Origin: Mycolicibacterium vinylchloridicum
GTDB taxonomy: Bacteria; Actinomycetota; Actinomycetes; Mycobacteriales; Mycobacteriaceae
Direction: 5' to 3'
Assembly: GCF_013404075.1 (NCBI RefSeq)
Contig: NZ_JACBJQ010000009.1
Coordinates: 103,353-167,352 of the forward strand
Length of the DNA: 64,000 nt
The position numbers were made by a program, and so were the translations under genes. The notes under the pieces are model-generated. The model was not told the DNA's origin and ran no database searches. It saw only the letters and a program-made list of their open reading frames with translations. This document shows, piece by piece, positions 36,582 to 44,378 of this stretch (positions are counted from its first letter, which is position 1; each line of letters starts with the position of its first letter).

Positions 36582-36953
36582 ATGCGCCGAACAGCTCTGT
36601 TGCGTCGCGCTCCGGCCGGGCTTATTGCCGCTGCGGTCGCGATAACGCTCGCCGCGCCGACGAATGCCGATCCGCTGGACCCCATTCCCGGAGAAGGGTT
36701 CTTTCTCGTCGGCCCTGACATCGCGCCGGGCCTCTACAACACCAGCGGGTCGGCGTCACCGTGGGCGATCTATATCAACGATGTGCCGACGCAGGATTCG
36801 ATGTGCGTGTGGTTCACCTACAGCACGCCGGACACGAACAAGGACCACGTCGTCGCGACCAATATGTCCATCGGCCCGATGATGGCCAATATCAATTCGA
36901 CGGTGAAAGCCTTCCAGTCACACAACTGCGAACCCTGGACTCGGGTGACCTGA
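36582..36953 (+). CDS. Small secreted protein of unknown function
   Basis: 123 residues. A twin-Arg-rich n-region (M-R-R-T-A-L-L-R-R) and a hydrophobic core end near T-N-A-D at about residue 30, typical of mycobacterial exported proteins. The mature part contains G-P-D-I-A-P-G-L-Y-N-T-S-G and two Cys (C-V-W-F and N-C-E-P-W) that could pair. I do not recognise a named family, though the P-G-L-Y pattern resembles small exported actinobacterial proteins. AAGGGGGAAG precedes the ATG. The next secreted-protein gene starts 1 bp after its stop, so they form an operon. Confidence 0.78.
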   Translation: MRRTALLRRAPAGLIAAAVAITLAAPTNADPLDPIPGEGFFLVGPDIAPGLYNTSGSASPWAIYINDVPTQDSMCVWFTYSTPDTNKDHVVATNMSIGPMMANINSTVKAFQSHNCEPWTRVT

Positions 36954-36954
36954 C

Positions 36955-37536
36955 ATGAGTAGGACGACGGCGGCCGCCGTCTGCCTGATCTTCAGCGTTG
37001 GCTTCACCGCACCGGCGGCCAGCACTGCCGATCCCTCGAGCCCGCCGCCGGGCGGCAGTTCGGTGACGCTGGCGGACCTGCTGTCGGCCCCGGTTCCCGC
37101 ACTGTGTCAACACGATCCGGGCAATCTGGTGAATGGCATACTGCCACAGCAAGATTCGCATCGCGGACCGGTGATGATCGCCAAGAGAAGCGGCCAGCCC
37201 GAAACTCCCTACAAGATCGCCTTCGGCAGTCTCACCGGCGGCGACAACGTCGATGCTGCGATGGTGACGGACTGCGGCGCCGGCGGCGTGCCCTGGTCAG
37301 AGACCGTTCAGCTCTACACGGCCGGGCCGACGCGATTGGGTGGAGTCGACCTCGGCGACATCACCCATAGCCGCGAGGTGGTTACGGATCTCTCAATCAG
37401 CGATGGCCTCGCGCACGTCACCTGGTTGGCCAACGCACCCGGTGACGCCGAGTGCTGTCCCTCGATTGCTATGGCCGGCGATCTGCGTTGGGACGGTCTG
37501 ACTGTGAGCATCCAGAACGTCCGCAGACTCAACTGA
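36955..37536 (+). CDS. Secreted protein of unknown function
   Basis: 193 residues with a Sec signal peptide (hydrophobic residues 6-20, cleavage likely near S-T-A-D) and a Pro/Gly-rich start to the mature region. C-Q-H-D-P-G-N-L-V-N-G, D-C-G-A-G-G-V-P-W and E-C-C-P-S-I give four Cys that may form two disulfides. Y-K-I-A-F-G-S-L-T-G-G-D and the ending L-R-W-D-G-L resemble small exported mycobacterial proteins. Function unknown. It starts 1 bp after the preceding secreted-protein gene and meets the OsmC gene end to end. Confidence 0.75.
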   Translation: MSRTTAAAVCLIFSVGFTAPAASTADPSSPPPGGSSVTLADLLSAPVPALCQHDPGNLVNGILPQQDSHRGPVMIAKRSGQPETPYKIAFGSLTGGDNVDAAMVTDCGAGGVPWSETVQLYTAGPTRLGGVDLGDITHSREVVTDLSISDGLAHVTWLANAPGDAECCPSIAMAGDLRWDGLTVSIQNVRRLN

Positions 37537-37980
37537 TCACACCAGCGACGTCGAGATGTCGATCTCCGACGTCAGCGTCTGGTGCACGGGACAACGTTCG
37601 GCGATCGCCAGAAGCCGTTCGCGCTGGTCGTCGTCGAGGTCGCCCACCAGTGTGATGGACCGGTCGATATGACTGATGAAACCTTTCTCGGTCTCGCATT
37701 CGGCACAGTCCTCGGCGTGGATGCGTGTGTGCCGCAAGCTGACCTCGACCCGCTCCAGCGGCCAGCCCTTCTTGTTCGCGTACATCCGCACCGTCATCGA
37801 GGTACACGCCCCGAGGCCGGCCAATAGCAGGTCGTAGGGCGTCGGTCCGGCGTCATCGCCGATCGGCAGCGGTTCGTCGGCGAACAGCCTGTGCTGCCCT
37901 GCGGTGATCTGCTGCGTGTAGGTGCCCGCGCCGGTTTCACCCACGGTCACGATGCCCTCGCCGGTAACGGATGTCGTCAT
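37537..37980 (-). CDS. OsmC-family peroxiredoxin-like protein
   Basis: 147 residues from the ATG at 37980; the open frame runs further upstream but without family similarity. [18 protein letters not shown] is the OsmC motif with the first catalytic Cys, and the C-terminal [10 protein letters not shown] holds the second. Such proteins reduce organic hydroperoxides or act on related thiol chemistry in the cytosol. It is convergent with the secreted-protein operon, the stops being adjacent. Confidence 0.92.
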   Translation of the reverse strand: MTTSVTGEGIVTVGETGAGTYTQQITAGQHRLFADEPLPIGDDAGPTPYDLLLAGLGACTSMTVRMYANKKGWPLERVEVSLRHTRIHAEDCAECETEKGFISHIDRSITLVGDLDDDQRERLLAIAERCPVHQTLTSEIDISTSLV

Positions 37981-38128
37981 AGCTGCATCCAACACGACCT
38001 GGACGGAAGGCCCGTGACCGAACGCCGGGAGCTTGCGCGATCTGGACCGAATTTTGACAAATTTCTCAATTCCGCCGGACTTCCCAATAGCCTGCTGGCT
38101 GACAGTGCAATGGAAACGGGGGACTCTC

Positions 38129-38335
38129 GTGATTCGACCTATCGGACTGCTCGTCGCCTCTGCCTTCGGCGTCATCGCCATCGGCGTCGCCGCACCGGTG
38201 CACGCAGAGCCGAGCGCGCCGTTCAAGAACTGCACCGCCGCGAAGGCGGCCGGGTACTGCGACATCACCCAAGACAGCCCGCTCTACACGCCGAGTCAAG
38301 ACCGAGACAGCGATGGCTATGCCTGCGAGTGCTGA
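38129..38335 (+). CDS. Small secreted Excalibur-domain protein
   Basis: 68 residues, shorter than most annotated genes. A signal peptide ([11 protein letters not shown] to about V-H-A-E) is followed by an Excalibur calcium-binding motif: [12 protein letters not shown], then [11 protein letters not shown]. This domain is extracellular and Ca2+-binding in relatives such as nucleases. The GTG at 38129 is chosen because GGGGGA lies about 7 bp before it and the signal peptide begins there. It overlaps the next gene's start by 7 bp. Confidence 0.75.
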   Translation: MIRPIGLLVASAFGVIAIGVAAPVHAEPSAPFKNCTAAKAAGYCDITQDSPLYTPSQDRDSDGYACEC

Positions 38336-38634
38336 CGGATCGTTTCGCCGTGTACATCGAGCCTCCGCGCTGGTTTCTGACCGCGCACTGCCCTGCCTGC
38401 GAGGAAGGCGAACTGGAGTTCAGCACCTGTCCAACATGTGGGTTGGTCGTTCTCATATGTAATGAGCTCAACGACGTTGTCGGCATTTCCGGTCAGAAGT
38501 GCGGTCCGGTCCTCAGCTATGGGTGCCAGCAGACCTGCCAGAACTGCCGCATCAGCACGTATTACGACTTTCGTCGCTCGTCGTCCGAGGAGATTCGCGC
38601 GCTCGGGTTCCGCTATCCGGACGACTATCGCTGA
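38329..38634 (+). CDS. Small zinc-ribbon-like protein
   Basis: 101 residues from the GTG at 38329 (or 94 from the GTG at 38350). Three C-x-x-C pairs (C-P-A-C, C-P-T-C, C-Q-N-C) and further single Cys suggest two small zinc-binding ribbons in residues about 20-75. The last 25 residues are charged. No signal peptide. Not a family I can name. It overlaps the Excalibur gene upstream and is convergent with the secreted-protein gene at 38650. Confidence 0.6.
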   Translation: MLTDRFAVYIEPPRWFLTAHCPACEEGELEFSTCPTCGLVVLICNELNDVVGISGQKCGPVLSYGCQQTCQNCRISTYYDFRRSSSEEIRALGFRYPDDYR

Positions 38635-38649
38635 ACGGCGGTCGCGTCC

Positions 38650-39147
38650 CTACGGCGCCGTCGGCTGAACCGACACCAGCCGGTACGTGCCGGGCGCGGC
38701 ATCGTCAGGGGAGAACCGGACCAGCAGAACATCCGGGGGGAATTGCGTTGCAAGCTCATTCAGCGTTCTGGGCATGAAGACCCGGGACTTGGCATTGCCG
38801 TACCAGCCGGGATCTGACGGGTCGACGCTGAGACCCGCGACGCTGTCGATATTGCTGTCCCACTGCTGAACGGCATCGGGCAACGGAGCGCTGAACCCGG
38901 CTGACTTCTGGTACGCATCCAGTTGTCCTGCAAGCGTTATCGCCGCACCGCCACCGGCCGGGGCCCCGGTGATCGTCCCGTTGATGACATCCGCGGTCAC
39001 CGACGCGAGGCGCACGGTGCACACGTTGTCGACGACGGTGGCCGGCGCGCAGAAATCGGGCAGCGGGTCGGCCTGCGCCGGTGCGGCATTGAGCATGGCT
39101 GGCAGCGCGAAGGCGAAGACAGCCGCGCACGCACGCATCGACATCAT
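38650..39147 (-). CDS. Secreted protein of unknown function
   Basis: 165 residues. A clear signal peptide (M-M-S-M-R-A-C-A-A-V-F-A-F-A-L-P to A-P-A-Q-A-D, about 27 residues) precedes a mature part with C-A-P-A-T-V-V-D-N-V-C-T-V (two Cys 10 apart) and a C-terminal V-L-L-V-R-F-S-P-D-D region. Unknown family. It is convergent with the zinc-ribbon gene and lies just after the IclR gene on the same strand, separated by 30 bp, so it may share the IclR transcript. Confidence 0.72.
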   Translation of the reverse strand: MMSMRACAAVFAFALPAMLNAAPAQADPLPDFCAPATVVDNVCTVRLASVTADVINGTITGAPAGGGAAITLAGQLDAYQKSAGFSAPLPDAVQQWDSNIDSVAGLSVDPSDPGWYGNAKSRVFMPRTLNELATQFPPDVLLVRFSPDDAAPGTYRLVSVQPTAP

Positions 39148-39177
39148 GAAATGTATTCGGCCGCAGAGGCCCAGGAG

Positions 39178-40062
39178 TTACGTGTCATCGGCCAATGCCT
39201 CACTCAGCCGGCGGGTCACCGCAGCCAGCTGCTCACCCATCCGGGTGACGTCGGCGCCGCTCATCGGCTCCGCGCTGGGCACCAGGCTGATCATCAGCGA
39301 GATCCGCGAATCCGGTCCGAGAATCGGGGAGTCGACATGGCTCACCGTGTAGGTCTCGTCCGGCGCGAGGCTGGCTGGGAACCACTCCTCCTGGTGTATC
39401 AATTCATCGGTCAACGCCAGCGCCAACTGACTCAGGCGCGTCGAGCGAACCTCCGCGCTGCGCACGATCAACGCCAACTCCTGCAGGCGCAAATCTGGCA
39501 GCAGGTGCAGCCCCACCGCGTAACCCCGTTGCGTCGCATGGGCTATCGCCTCCCGGTAGCGATCGCGCACATCTTCGGGCAGCGTGGCGAGCCACCGCTC
39601 GCGGGTCTCCGGGCCACTCCACGCGACCGTCGACGCCCCGTACGGCGGGCGGTGCGGGAACTGGGTACCGATCGGCATCGGATGACCGCCACCGTGCACG
39701 CTGCGGATCTGATCGACGACCGTCGAATGGTCCTCGTCCACCGAAAACGCCACACAGTGCGCGCCCGTCGCCGCCGAGAGCTCGGTCATCGCCGAGCGGG
39801 CCAGCACCAGCGCCGGATAGCGTCCCGCCGCCTCCCGGCCGAGACGAACCATGGCCGGGCCGAGGTGGTAGGTCTTGCGAACCGGGTCGCGCAGCAGCCA
39901 CCCCGCCCGTGCCAGCTCCGACAGCATCGAATGGCAGCTGGCCTTGTGCACGCCCAGCTGGCGTGAGACCTCGGCCAGTGTCACCCCGCGACTCCCATCG
40001 CCCGCCAGATGCTCGAACAGGTTCACCACCCGTTCAGTCTGCGGCGAAGGGCGGGGAGCCAT
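39178..40062 (-). CDS. IclR-family transcriptional regulator
   Basis: 294 residues. The N-terminal winged helix (T-L-A-E-V-S-R-Q-L-G-V-H-K-A-S-C-H-S-M-L, about 27-47) precedes the effector-binding domain with P-P-Y-G-A-S-T-V-A-W and the long C-terminal region typical of IclR. ATG start at 40062. It is divergent from the SDR/decarboxylase/amidohydrolase operon, and the 50-bp spacer holds two overlapping palindromes, so it very likely controls that operon in response to a pathway intermediate. Confidence 0.9.
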   Translation of the reverse strand: MAPRPSPQTERVVNLFEHLAGDGSRGVTLAEVSRQLGVHKASCHSMLSELARAGWLLRDPVRKTYHLGPAMVRLGREAAGRYPALVLARSAMTELSAATGAHCVAFSVDEDHSTVVDQIRSVHGGGHPMPIGTQFPHRPPYGASTVAWSGPETRERWLATLPEDVRDRYREAIAHATQRGYAVGLHLLPDLRLQELALIVRSAEVRSTRLSQLALALTDELIHQEEWFPASLAPDETYTVSHVDSPILGPDSRISLMISLVPSAEPMSGADVTRMGEQLAAVTRRLSEALADDT

Positions 40063-40069
40063 GGGTGTG

Positions 40070-40112
40070 ATGGTCGCATAATGCGACTCCTTGCGGTGTT
40101 ATAAGCGACCAT
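40070..40112. promoter_or_regulatory. IclR operator region: nested palindromes in the divergent promoter
   Basis: GTCGCAT-A-ATGCGAC (40073-40087) is a perfect 7-1-7 palindrome. ATGGTCGC (40070-40077) and GCGACCAT (40105-40112) form an outer inverted repeat with a 27-bp spacer. CATAAT (40077-40082) and TATAAG (40100-40105) are -10-like. The latter ends 7 bp before the SDR GTG, which would make that mRNA leaderless. Confidence 0.7.
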
Positions 40113-41066
40113 GTGACGATGGCCACAATGAACGACCTTCGAGGCAAAGTCGCCGTCGTCACCGGGGGCGCGGGTGGGATCGGCCGCGCCATGGGCAGGC
40201 GGTTCGGCCAGGAAGGCATGAAGGTCGTCCTCGCCGACGTCCTCGCCGAACCGCTCGGCGAAGCAACCCAGGCATTGACCGACGATGGCATCGACGCCAT
40301 CGGCGTCGTCACCGACGTCACCGACTATTCGTCGGTCGAAGCCCTCGCCAAACAGACGCTCGACCGCTTCGGCGGGGCGCACGTGGTGTGCAACAACGCC
40401 GGCACCGGCGCGGTCTCCGAGGGCTACATGTGGGAACACGACCTCGCCGACTGGCGCTGGGGCATCGATGTCAACGTGCTCGGCGTCATCCACGGCATCA
40501 AGGCCTTCGTGCCCATCCTGCTGGAACAGGGCGAGGGGCACGTGGTCAACACCTGCTCGGGCAACGGCGGAATCGCGCCGATCGCCAGGGGCGCGATGGG
40601 CGGACCCGCCACCGCGGTCTACCCGATGACCAAGGCCGCGGTGCTCTGCCTGACCGAGAGCCTCTACACGCACCTGGAGATGACGGGGACCGGGGTGTGC
40701 GCGCACGTGCTGTTTCCCGGCGGCTTTCTGAACACCGGCATTTGGGAGTCCTGGCGCCATCGCCCGGAGCAGTACGCCGCGACCCAGGAACGTCACACCC
40801 CCGATCAGACCCTGGCCAAAGTGGTGGACCGGTTCGAATCTGCCGGTGTGCACATCGAATTCACGCCGCTGGAGACGGTCGCCGACCAGGTCATCGAGGG
40901 AATCCGGGCCGACAGTTTCTGGATGATGGGCCCGCCCGCGCCGTCCGATCAGGTCGTGGCCAAGAAGGCGGCATCGATCCTGGGTCGTGGCGAGCCCGAC
41001 TACCTGGTTGACGTCCTCGGCAAGGCCGCCGAGAACGCCTCGGATTCCGAAGGAGGAAAGCGTTGA
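40113..41066 (+). CDS. SDR-family oxidoreductase
   Basis: 317 residues. The NAD(P) loop T-G-G-A-G-G-I-G, N-N-A-G-T-G, and the catalytic Y-P-M-T-K (Tyr170, Lys174) are all present; the C-terminus is extended by about 60 residues relative to minimal SDRs. It oxidises or reduces a hydroxyl/keto group of an unknown substrate. GTG at 40113 is used because a -10-like TATAAG ends 7 bp upstream; the ATGs at 40119 and 40128 are alternatives, and none has a Shine-Dalgarno sequence. First gene of a five-gene operon; its stop overlaps the next start (TTGA). Confidence 0.9.
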   Translation: MTMATMNDLRGKVAVVTGGAGGIGRAMGRRFGQEGMKVVLADVLAEPLGEATQALTDDGIDAIGVVTDVTDYSSVEALAKQTLDRFGGAHVVCNNAGTGAVSEGYMWEHDLADWRWGIDVNVLGVIHGIKAFVPILLEQGEGHVVNTCSGNGGIAPIARGAMGGPATAVYPMTKAAVLCLTESLYTHLEMTGTGVCAHVLFPGGFLNTGIWESWRHRPEQYAATQERHTPDQTLAKVVDRFESAGVHIEFTPLETVADQVIEGIRADSFWMMGPPAPSDQVVAKKAASILGRGEPDYLVDVLGKAAENASDSEGGKR

Positions 41067-41866
41067 GCACCAACACCGTTCGGTACGGCCCGCGCCCACC
41101 CGAAGCCCGCGTCGACCATGAGATCGACGCCACGAAGGCGCCCATCGCCACCGAAGCCGTCACCGTCACCTACCTCACCGATCCGGACATCGTGGCGGCC
41201 GTACTGCCGAAGCCGCTGGAGCCGGCGGCCGAGCCGCTGGTGCGGATTCAGCTTCAGCGGGTGCAGATCGAGGGCAGACCGCCGTTCGGCTCGGCAGTCT
41301 TCTCGGTCACCGCCCGCCACGGCGACCTGGCCGGCGATTACCCGCTGTTCATGCCCCAGTCGACCGAGCAGTCGGTCACCGGTGGCCGCGAAACCTTCGG
41401 CGAGCCAAAGAAACTAGCCGATATCGCGGTCGACCGTGACGGTGACAGCGTGAGCGCCTCGGTCGCCCGGCTGGGGTATCCGCTCATCACGGTCACCGGC
41501 CGCATCAGTGGGCCTGCGGAACTCCCGCCCGACCAGATGAACACCGAGTTCTATTTCAAGTTCCTGCGCGCCCCCGACGGCGGCGGCATCACCGACCCCC
41601 ACCTGGTCTACGGCGAATACCACCGCCACTACGAGCTGCTCGAAAGTATCGACGGCACCCTCGAACTGGGGGAGTCGCCGCTGGACCCGGTGGCCGATAT
41701 CGTTGTCCGCGAGATCAAGTCGATCACATGGTGTCGTCGACGTACCGTCCAGGTCGGGCGGATCGCGGAACGGGTGCCGCAGGACTGGCTGTTGCCGTAC
41801 GTGCACCAGCGCTATGACGACGTGGCCCTGCTCGCAGCCCCGAGGCCCGAGCCGTCACGGGTCTAG
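41063..41866 (+). CDS. Acetoacetate decarboxylase-like protein
   Basis: 267 residues. The segment G-G-R-E-T-F-G-E-P-K-K-L-A matches the acetoacetate decarboxylase family, and Lys116/Lys117 correspond to the adjacent active-site lysines that form the Schiff base. Family members decarboxylate beta-keto acids, though several relatives perform aldolase or dehydratase chemistry, so the reaction here is open. The start is a rare TTG at 41063 overlapping the SDR stop; a perfect AGGAGG (41051-41056) lies 6 bp upstream, which supports it. The next gene starts 3 bp after its stop. Confidence 0.88.
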   Translation: MSTNTVRYGPRPPEARVDHEIDATKAPIATEAVTVTYLTDPDIVAAVLPKPLEPAAEPLVRIQLQRVQIEGRPPFGSAVFSVTARHGDLAGDYPLFMPQSTEQSVTGGRETFGEPKKLADIAVDRDGDSVSASVARLGYPLITVTGRISGPAELPPDQMNTEFYFKFLRAPDGGGITDPHLVYGEYHRHYELLESIDGTLELGESPLDPVADIVVREIKSITWCRRRTVQVGRIAERVPQDWLLPYVHQRYDDVALLAAPRPEPSRV

Positions 41867-41869
41867 CGC

Positions 41870-43084
41870 ATGGACCGCTACACCGTCATCTCGGCGGACT
41901 GCCACGCAGGCGCCGACCTGCTCGACTATCGCGAGTATCTCGATCCGGCTTTCCGGGACGAATTCGACAGCTGGGCAGCGACATACGTCAACCCGTTCGC
42001 CGACCTCGCCGACGCAGACGCCGAACGCAACTGGGACAGCGACCGTCGCAACGCCGACTTGGATGCCGAGGGCGTCGCGGGAGAGGTCATCTACCCCAAC
42101 ACCATTCCGCCGTTCTTTCCGTCGTCGAGTCTGGCCGCGACCCCGCCGGAGACCGCCAACGAGCTCGAACTGCGCTGCGCCGGACTGCGTGCGCACAACC
42201 GCTGGCTGGCCGACTTCTGCTCCCTGTCACCCGAGCGGCGTGCCGGAGTGGGACAGGTCATGCTCCAAGACCTCGACGAAGCCATCGCCGAGATCAAGCG
42301 GATCGCGAAACTCGGTCTGCGCGGCGGTGTTCTGCTGCCCGGAATCCCGCCAGGGGCGGCCATCCCGCAGCTCTACGCCGAACACTGGGAGCCCCTGTGG
42401 GCGGCGTGCGCCGAGGCGGGCGTCGTGATCAACCACCACGGCGGCAACGCCGGACCGAGCCCGCTCGACGGATGGGGCAGCTCGTTCGCGATATGGGTGT
42501 ACGAGACGCACTGGTTCGCCCACCGGGCGCTGTGGCACTTGATCTTCAGCGGTGCCCTGGATCGCCATCCGGATCTCACCGTGGTCTTCACCGAACAAGG
42601 CGCCGGGTGGATCCCGGCCACCCTCGACTCACTCGACGTCGCTGCGGCCCGCTACGCGCGCGAGGGCTCGGCGATCGCCCGCTTCGCCGGCCCCACCGCC
42701 GGATCGCTGAGTCGCAAGCCCAGCGAGTTCTGGGCCCGGCAGTGCTACGTCGGTGCCAGCTTCATGCGGCCCGTCGAGTGCGCCGAGCGTCACGACATCG
42801 GCGTCGACCGCATCATGTGGGGAAGCGACTACCCACATCTGGAAGGAACCGGATTCTTCACCCGAGAAGCTTTGCGCTACACCTTCTCCGGCGTGCCACC
42901 CGAAGAAGTGGCGGCCATGCTCGGCGGCAACGCGGCAGCCGTCTACGGCTTCGACCTGGCAGCGTTGCAACCCCTGGCCGATCGCATCGGCCCGACGGTG
43001 GCCGAAGTCGCCGAGCCGCTGACCGAGGTACCCGCTGGTGCGAGCAGCACCGTCTTCGAGCCCGACCCCATCCGAACCTGGTAA
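41870..43084 (+). CDS. Amidohydrolase (COG2159 type), first of two paralogues
   Basis: 404 residues of the TIM-barrel amidohydrolase/decarboxylase family that includes ACMS decarboxylase. The N-terminal metal motif reads S-A-D-C-H (Asp and His ligands), V-I-N-H-H-G-G lies mid-protein, and the late metal Asp is in W-G-S-D-Y-P-H-L-E. It shares long stretches with the next gene (A-H-N-R-W-L-A, S-P-E-R-R-A-G-V, L-R-G-G). Enzymes of this type hydrolyse C-N or C-C bonds or decarboxylate cyclic acids. It lies 3 bp after the decarboxylase-like gene. Confidence 0.88.
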   Translation: MDRYTVISADCHAGADLLDYREYLDPAFRDEFDSWAATYVNPFADLADADAERNWDSDRRNADLDAEGVAGEVIYPNTIPPFFPSSSLAATPPETANELELRCAGLRAHNRWLADFCSLSPERRAGVGQVMLQDLDEAIAEIKRIAKLGLRGGVLLPGIPPGAAIPQLYAEHWEPLWAACAEAGVVINHHGGNAGPSPLDGWGSSFAIWVYETHWFAHRALWHLIFSGALDRHPDLTVVFTEQGAGWIPATLDSLDVAAARYAREGSAIARFAGPTAGSLSRKPSEFWARQCYVGASFMRPVECAERHDIGVDRIMWGSDYPHLEGTGFFTREALRYTFSGVPPEEVAAMLGGNAAAVYGFDLAALQPLADRIGPTVAEVAEPLTEVPAGASSTVFEPDPIRTW

Positions 43085-43098
43085 GTGAAAGGCCCGCC

Positions 43099-44376
43099 GT
43101 GACCGACGTAGACCCGTACCTGATCATCTCCGCAGACACCCATGCCGAGCTTCCCACCGAGATGTACCGCGAGTACGTCGATCCCGAATACCGCGAGGAT
43201 TTCGAGGTCTACCTCGCCGAGAAACTCGCGGCCTCGCAGGCCGGCGGGTTCATCGACGAAGAATTCGCGCAAGCGTGGTTCGCCGAACACGGCGAAGGTA
43301 TCGCCGGCGGATGGGACGTCAGGCAGCGAGACAAGGAACTCGACGGCGACGGGGTCGCCGGCGAGGTGATCTTTCCCGACGCCGACGCGGTGACGGGCGT
43401 CGCGGGCGCTCCGTTCGGCGCCGGCCTTGGCCAGTCGGGCGATATGGATCCGGGCCGTGCGATGGCCGGGGCGCGGGCGCACAACCGGTGGCTGGCCGAA
43501 CTGTGCAGTCACAGCCCCGAGCGCCGCGCCGGGGTGGCGGTGATCCCGATCCTCGCCGACGTCGACGCCGCGGTCGCCGAGATCAAGCGCTCAGCCGACG
43601 CCGGTCTACGCGGCGGCATCCTGATCCCGGTGCTGTGGGGTGACTACCCGCCGTATCACGATCGTCGCTACGACAAGGTCTGGGCCGCTTGTCAAGACCT
43701 GAACATGCCGGTACACACGCACGTGGGTCCGGCCCCGAGCGCTGACTACGGACAGCACCTGGGCATCTACACGACCGAGGTGCGCTGGTGGGGTGCCCGG
43801 CCACTGTGGTTTGCCTTGTGGGCGGGCGTATTCGAACGGTTCCCGAAGCTGCGCTGGGGAGCCACCGAGTGCGGTGCGTTCTGGGCCAATGATCTGTTGT
43901 GGCTGATGGACACTCGGTTCCTGCGTGAGCACTCGGCGAAGAAGATGAGCAAGCTCCTCGAGGGCGACCTGACGATGCCGCCTTCGGAGTACTTCGACCG
44001 GAACTGCTTCATCGGGGCCACCACCACCGAGCGCCGGGAACTGGCGCGCCGCTACGAGATCGGGGTGCCGAACATTCTGTGGGGCAACGACTATCCCCAC
44101 CCGGAAGGTACCTGGCCGAACACCCGTAAGTGGCTCCGCCACACGTTCTGGGACATCCCGATCGACGAGACCCGGCAGATGCTGGGGCTGGCCGCCGCCG
44201 AGATCTACAACTTCGACCAGAAAGCTCTCGCGCCGCTCGTCGCCCGCATCGGCCCCACACCCGCGGACCTGGGCCAGGACGACTCGGTCAGCATCCCCAA
44301 GTGGGAGGCGGCTCGCCACGCCGGGCGTCATTGGATGACAGAAGCGGAACCGATTCCCGACCTCGTGGAGAACTGA
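43099..44376 (+). CDS. Amidohydrolase (COG2159 type), second paralogue
   Basis: 425 residues from the GTG at 43099, with AAAGG about 7 bp upstream. The N-terminal motif is S-A-D-T-H, the central His is in P-V-H-T-H-V-G-P, and the late metal Asp is in W-G-N-D-Y-P-H-P-E. It is clearly a paralogue of the preceding gene but has about 20 extra residues near positions 40-75 and a different central motif (H-T-H instead of N-H-H), so the two probably act on different intermediates or form a heteromer. Fourth gene of the operon; the CoA transferase starts 2 bp later. Confidence 0.88.
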   Translation: MTDVDPYLIISADTHAELPTEMYREYVDPEYREDFEVYLAEKLAASQAGGFIDEEFAQAWFAEHGEGIAGGWDVRQRDKELDGDGVAGEVIFPDADAVTGVAGAPFGAGLGQSGDMDPGRAMAGARAHNRWLAELCSHSPERRAGVAVIPILADVDAAVAEIKRSADAGLRGGILIPVLWGDYPPYHDRRYDKVWAACQDLNMPVHTHVGPAPSADYGQHLGIYTTEVRWWGARPLWFALWAGVFERFPKLRWGATECGAFWANDLLWLMDTRFLREHSAKKMSKLLEGDLTMPPSEYFDRNCFIGATTTERRELARRYEIGVPNILWGNDYPHPEGTWPNTRKWLRHTFWDIPIDETRQMLGLAAAEIYNFDQKALAPLVARIGPTPADLGQDDSVSIPKWEAARHAGRHWMTEAEPIPDLVEN

Positions 44377-44378
44377 GG

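Noticed and set aside
37891..38128. Long upstream extension of the zinc-ribbon reading frame
   Set aside because: It overlaps the OsmC gene and the Excalibur gene; only the part from about 38329 has protein-like features.
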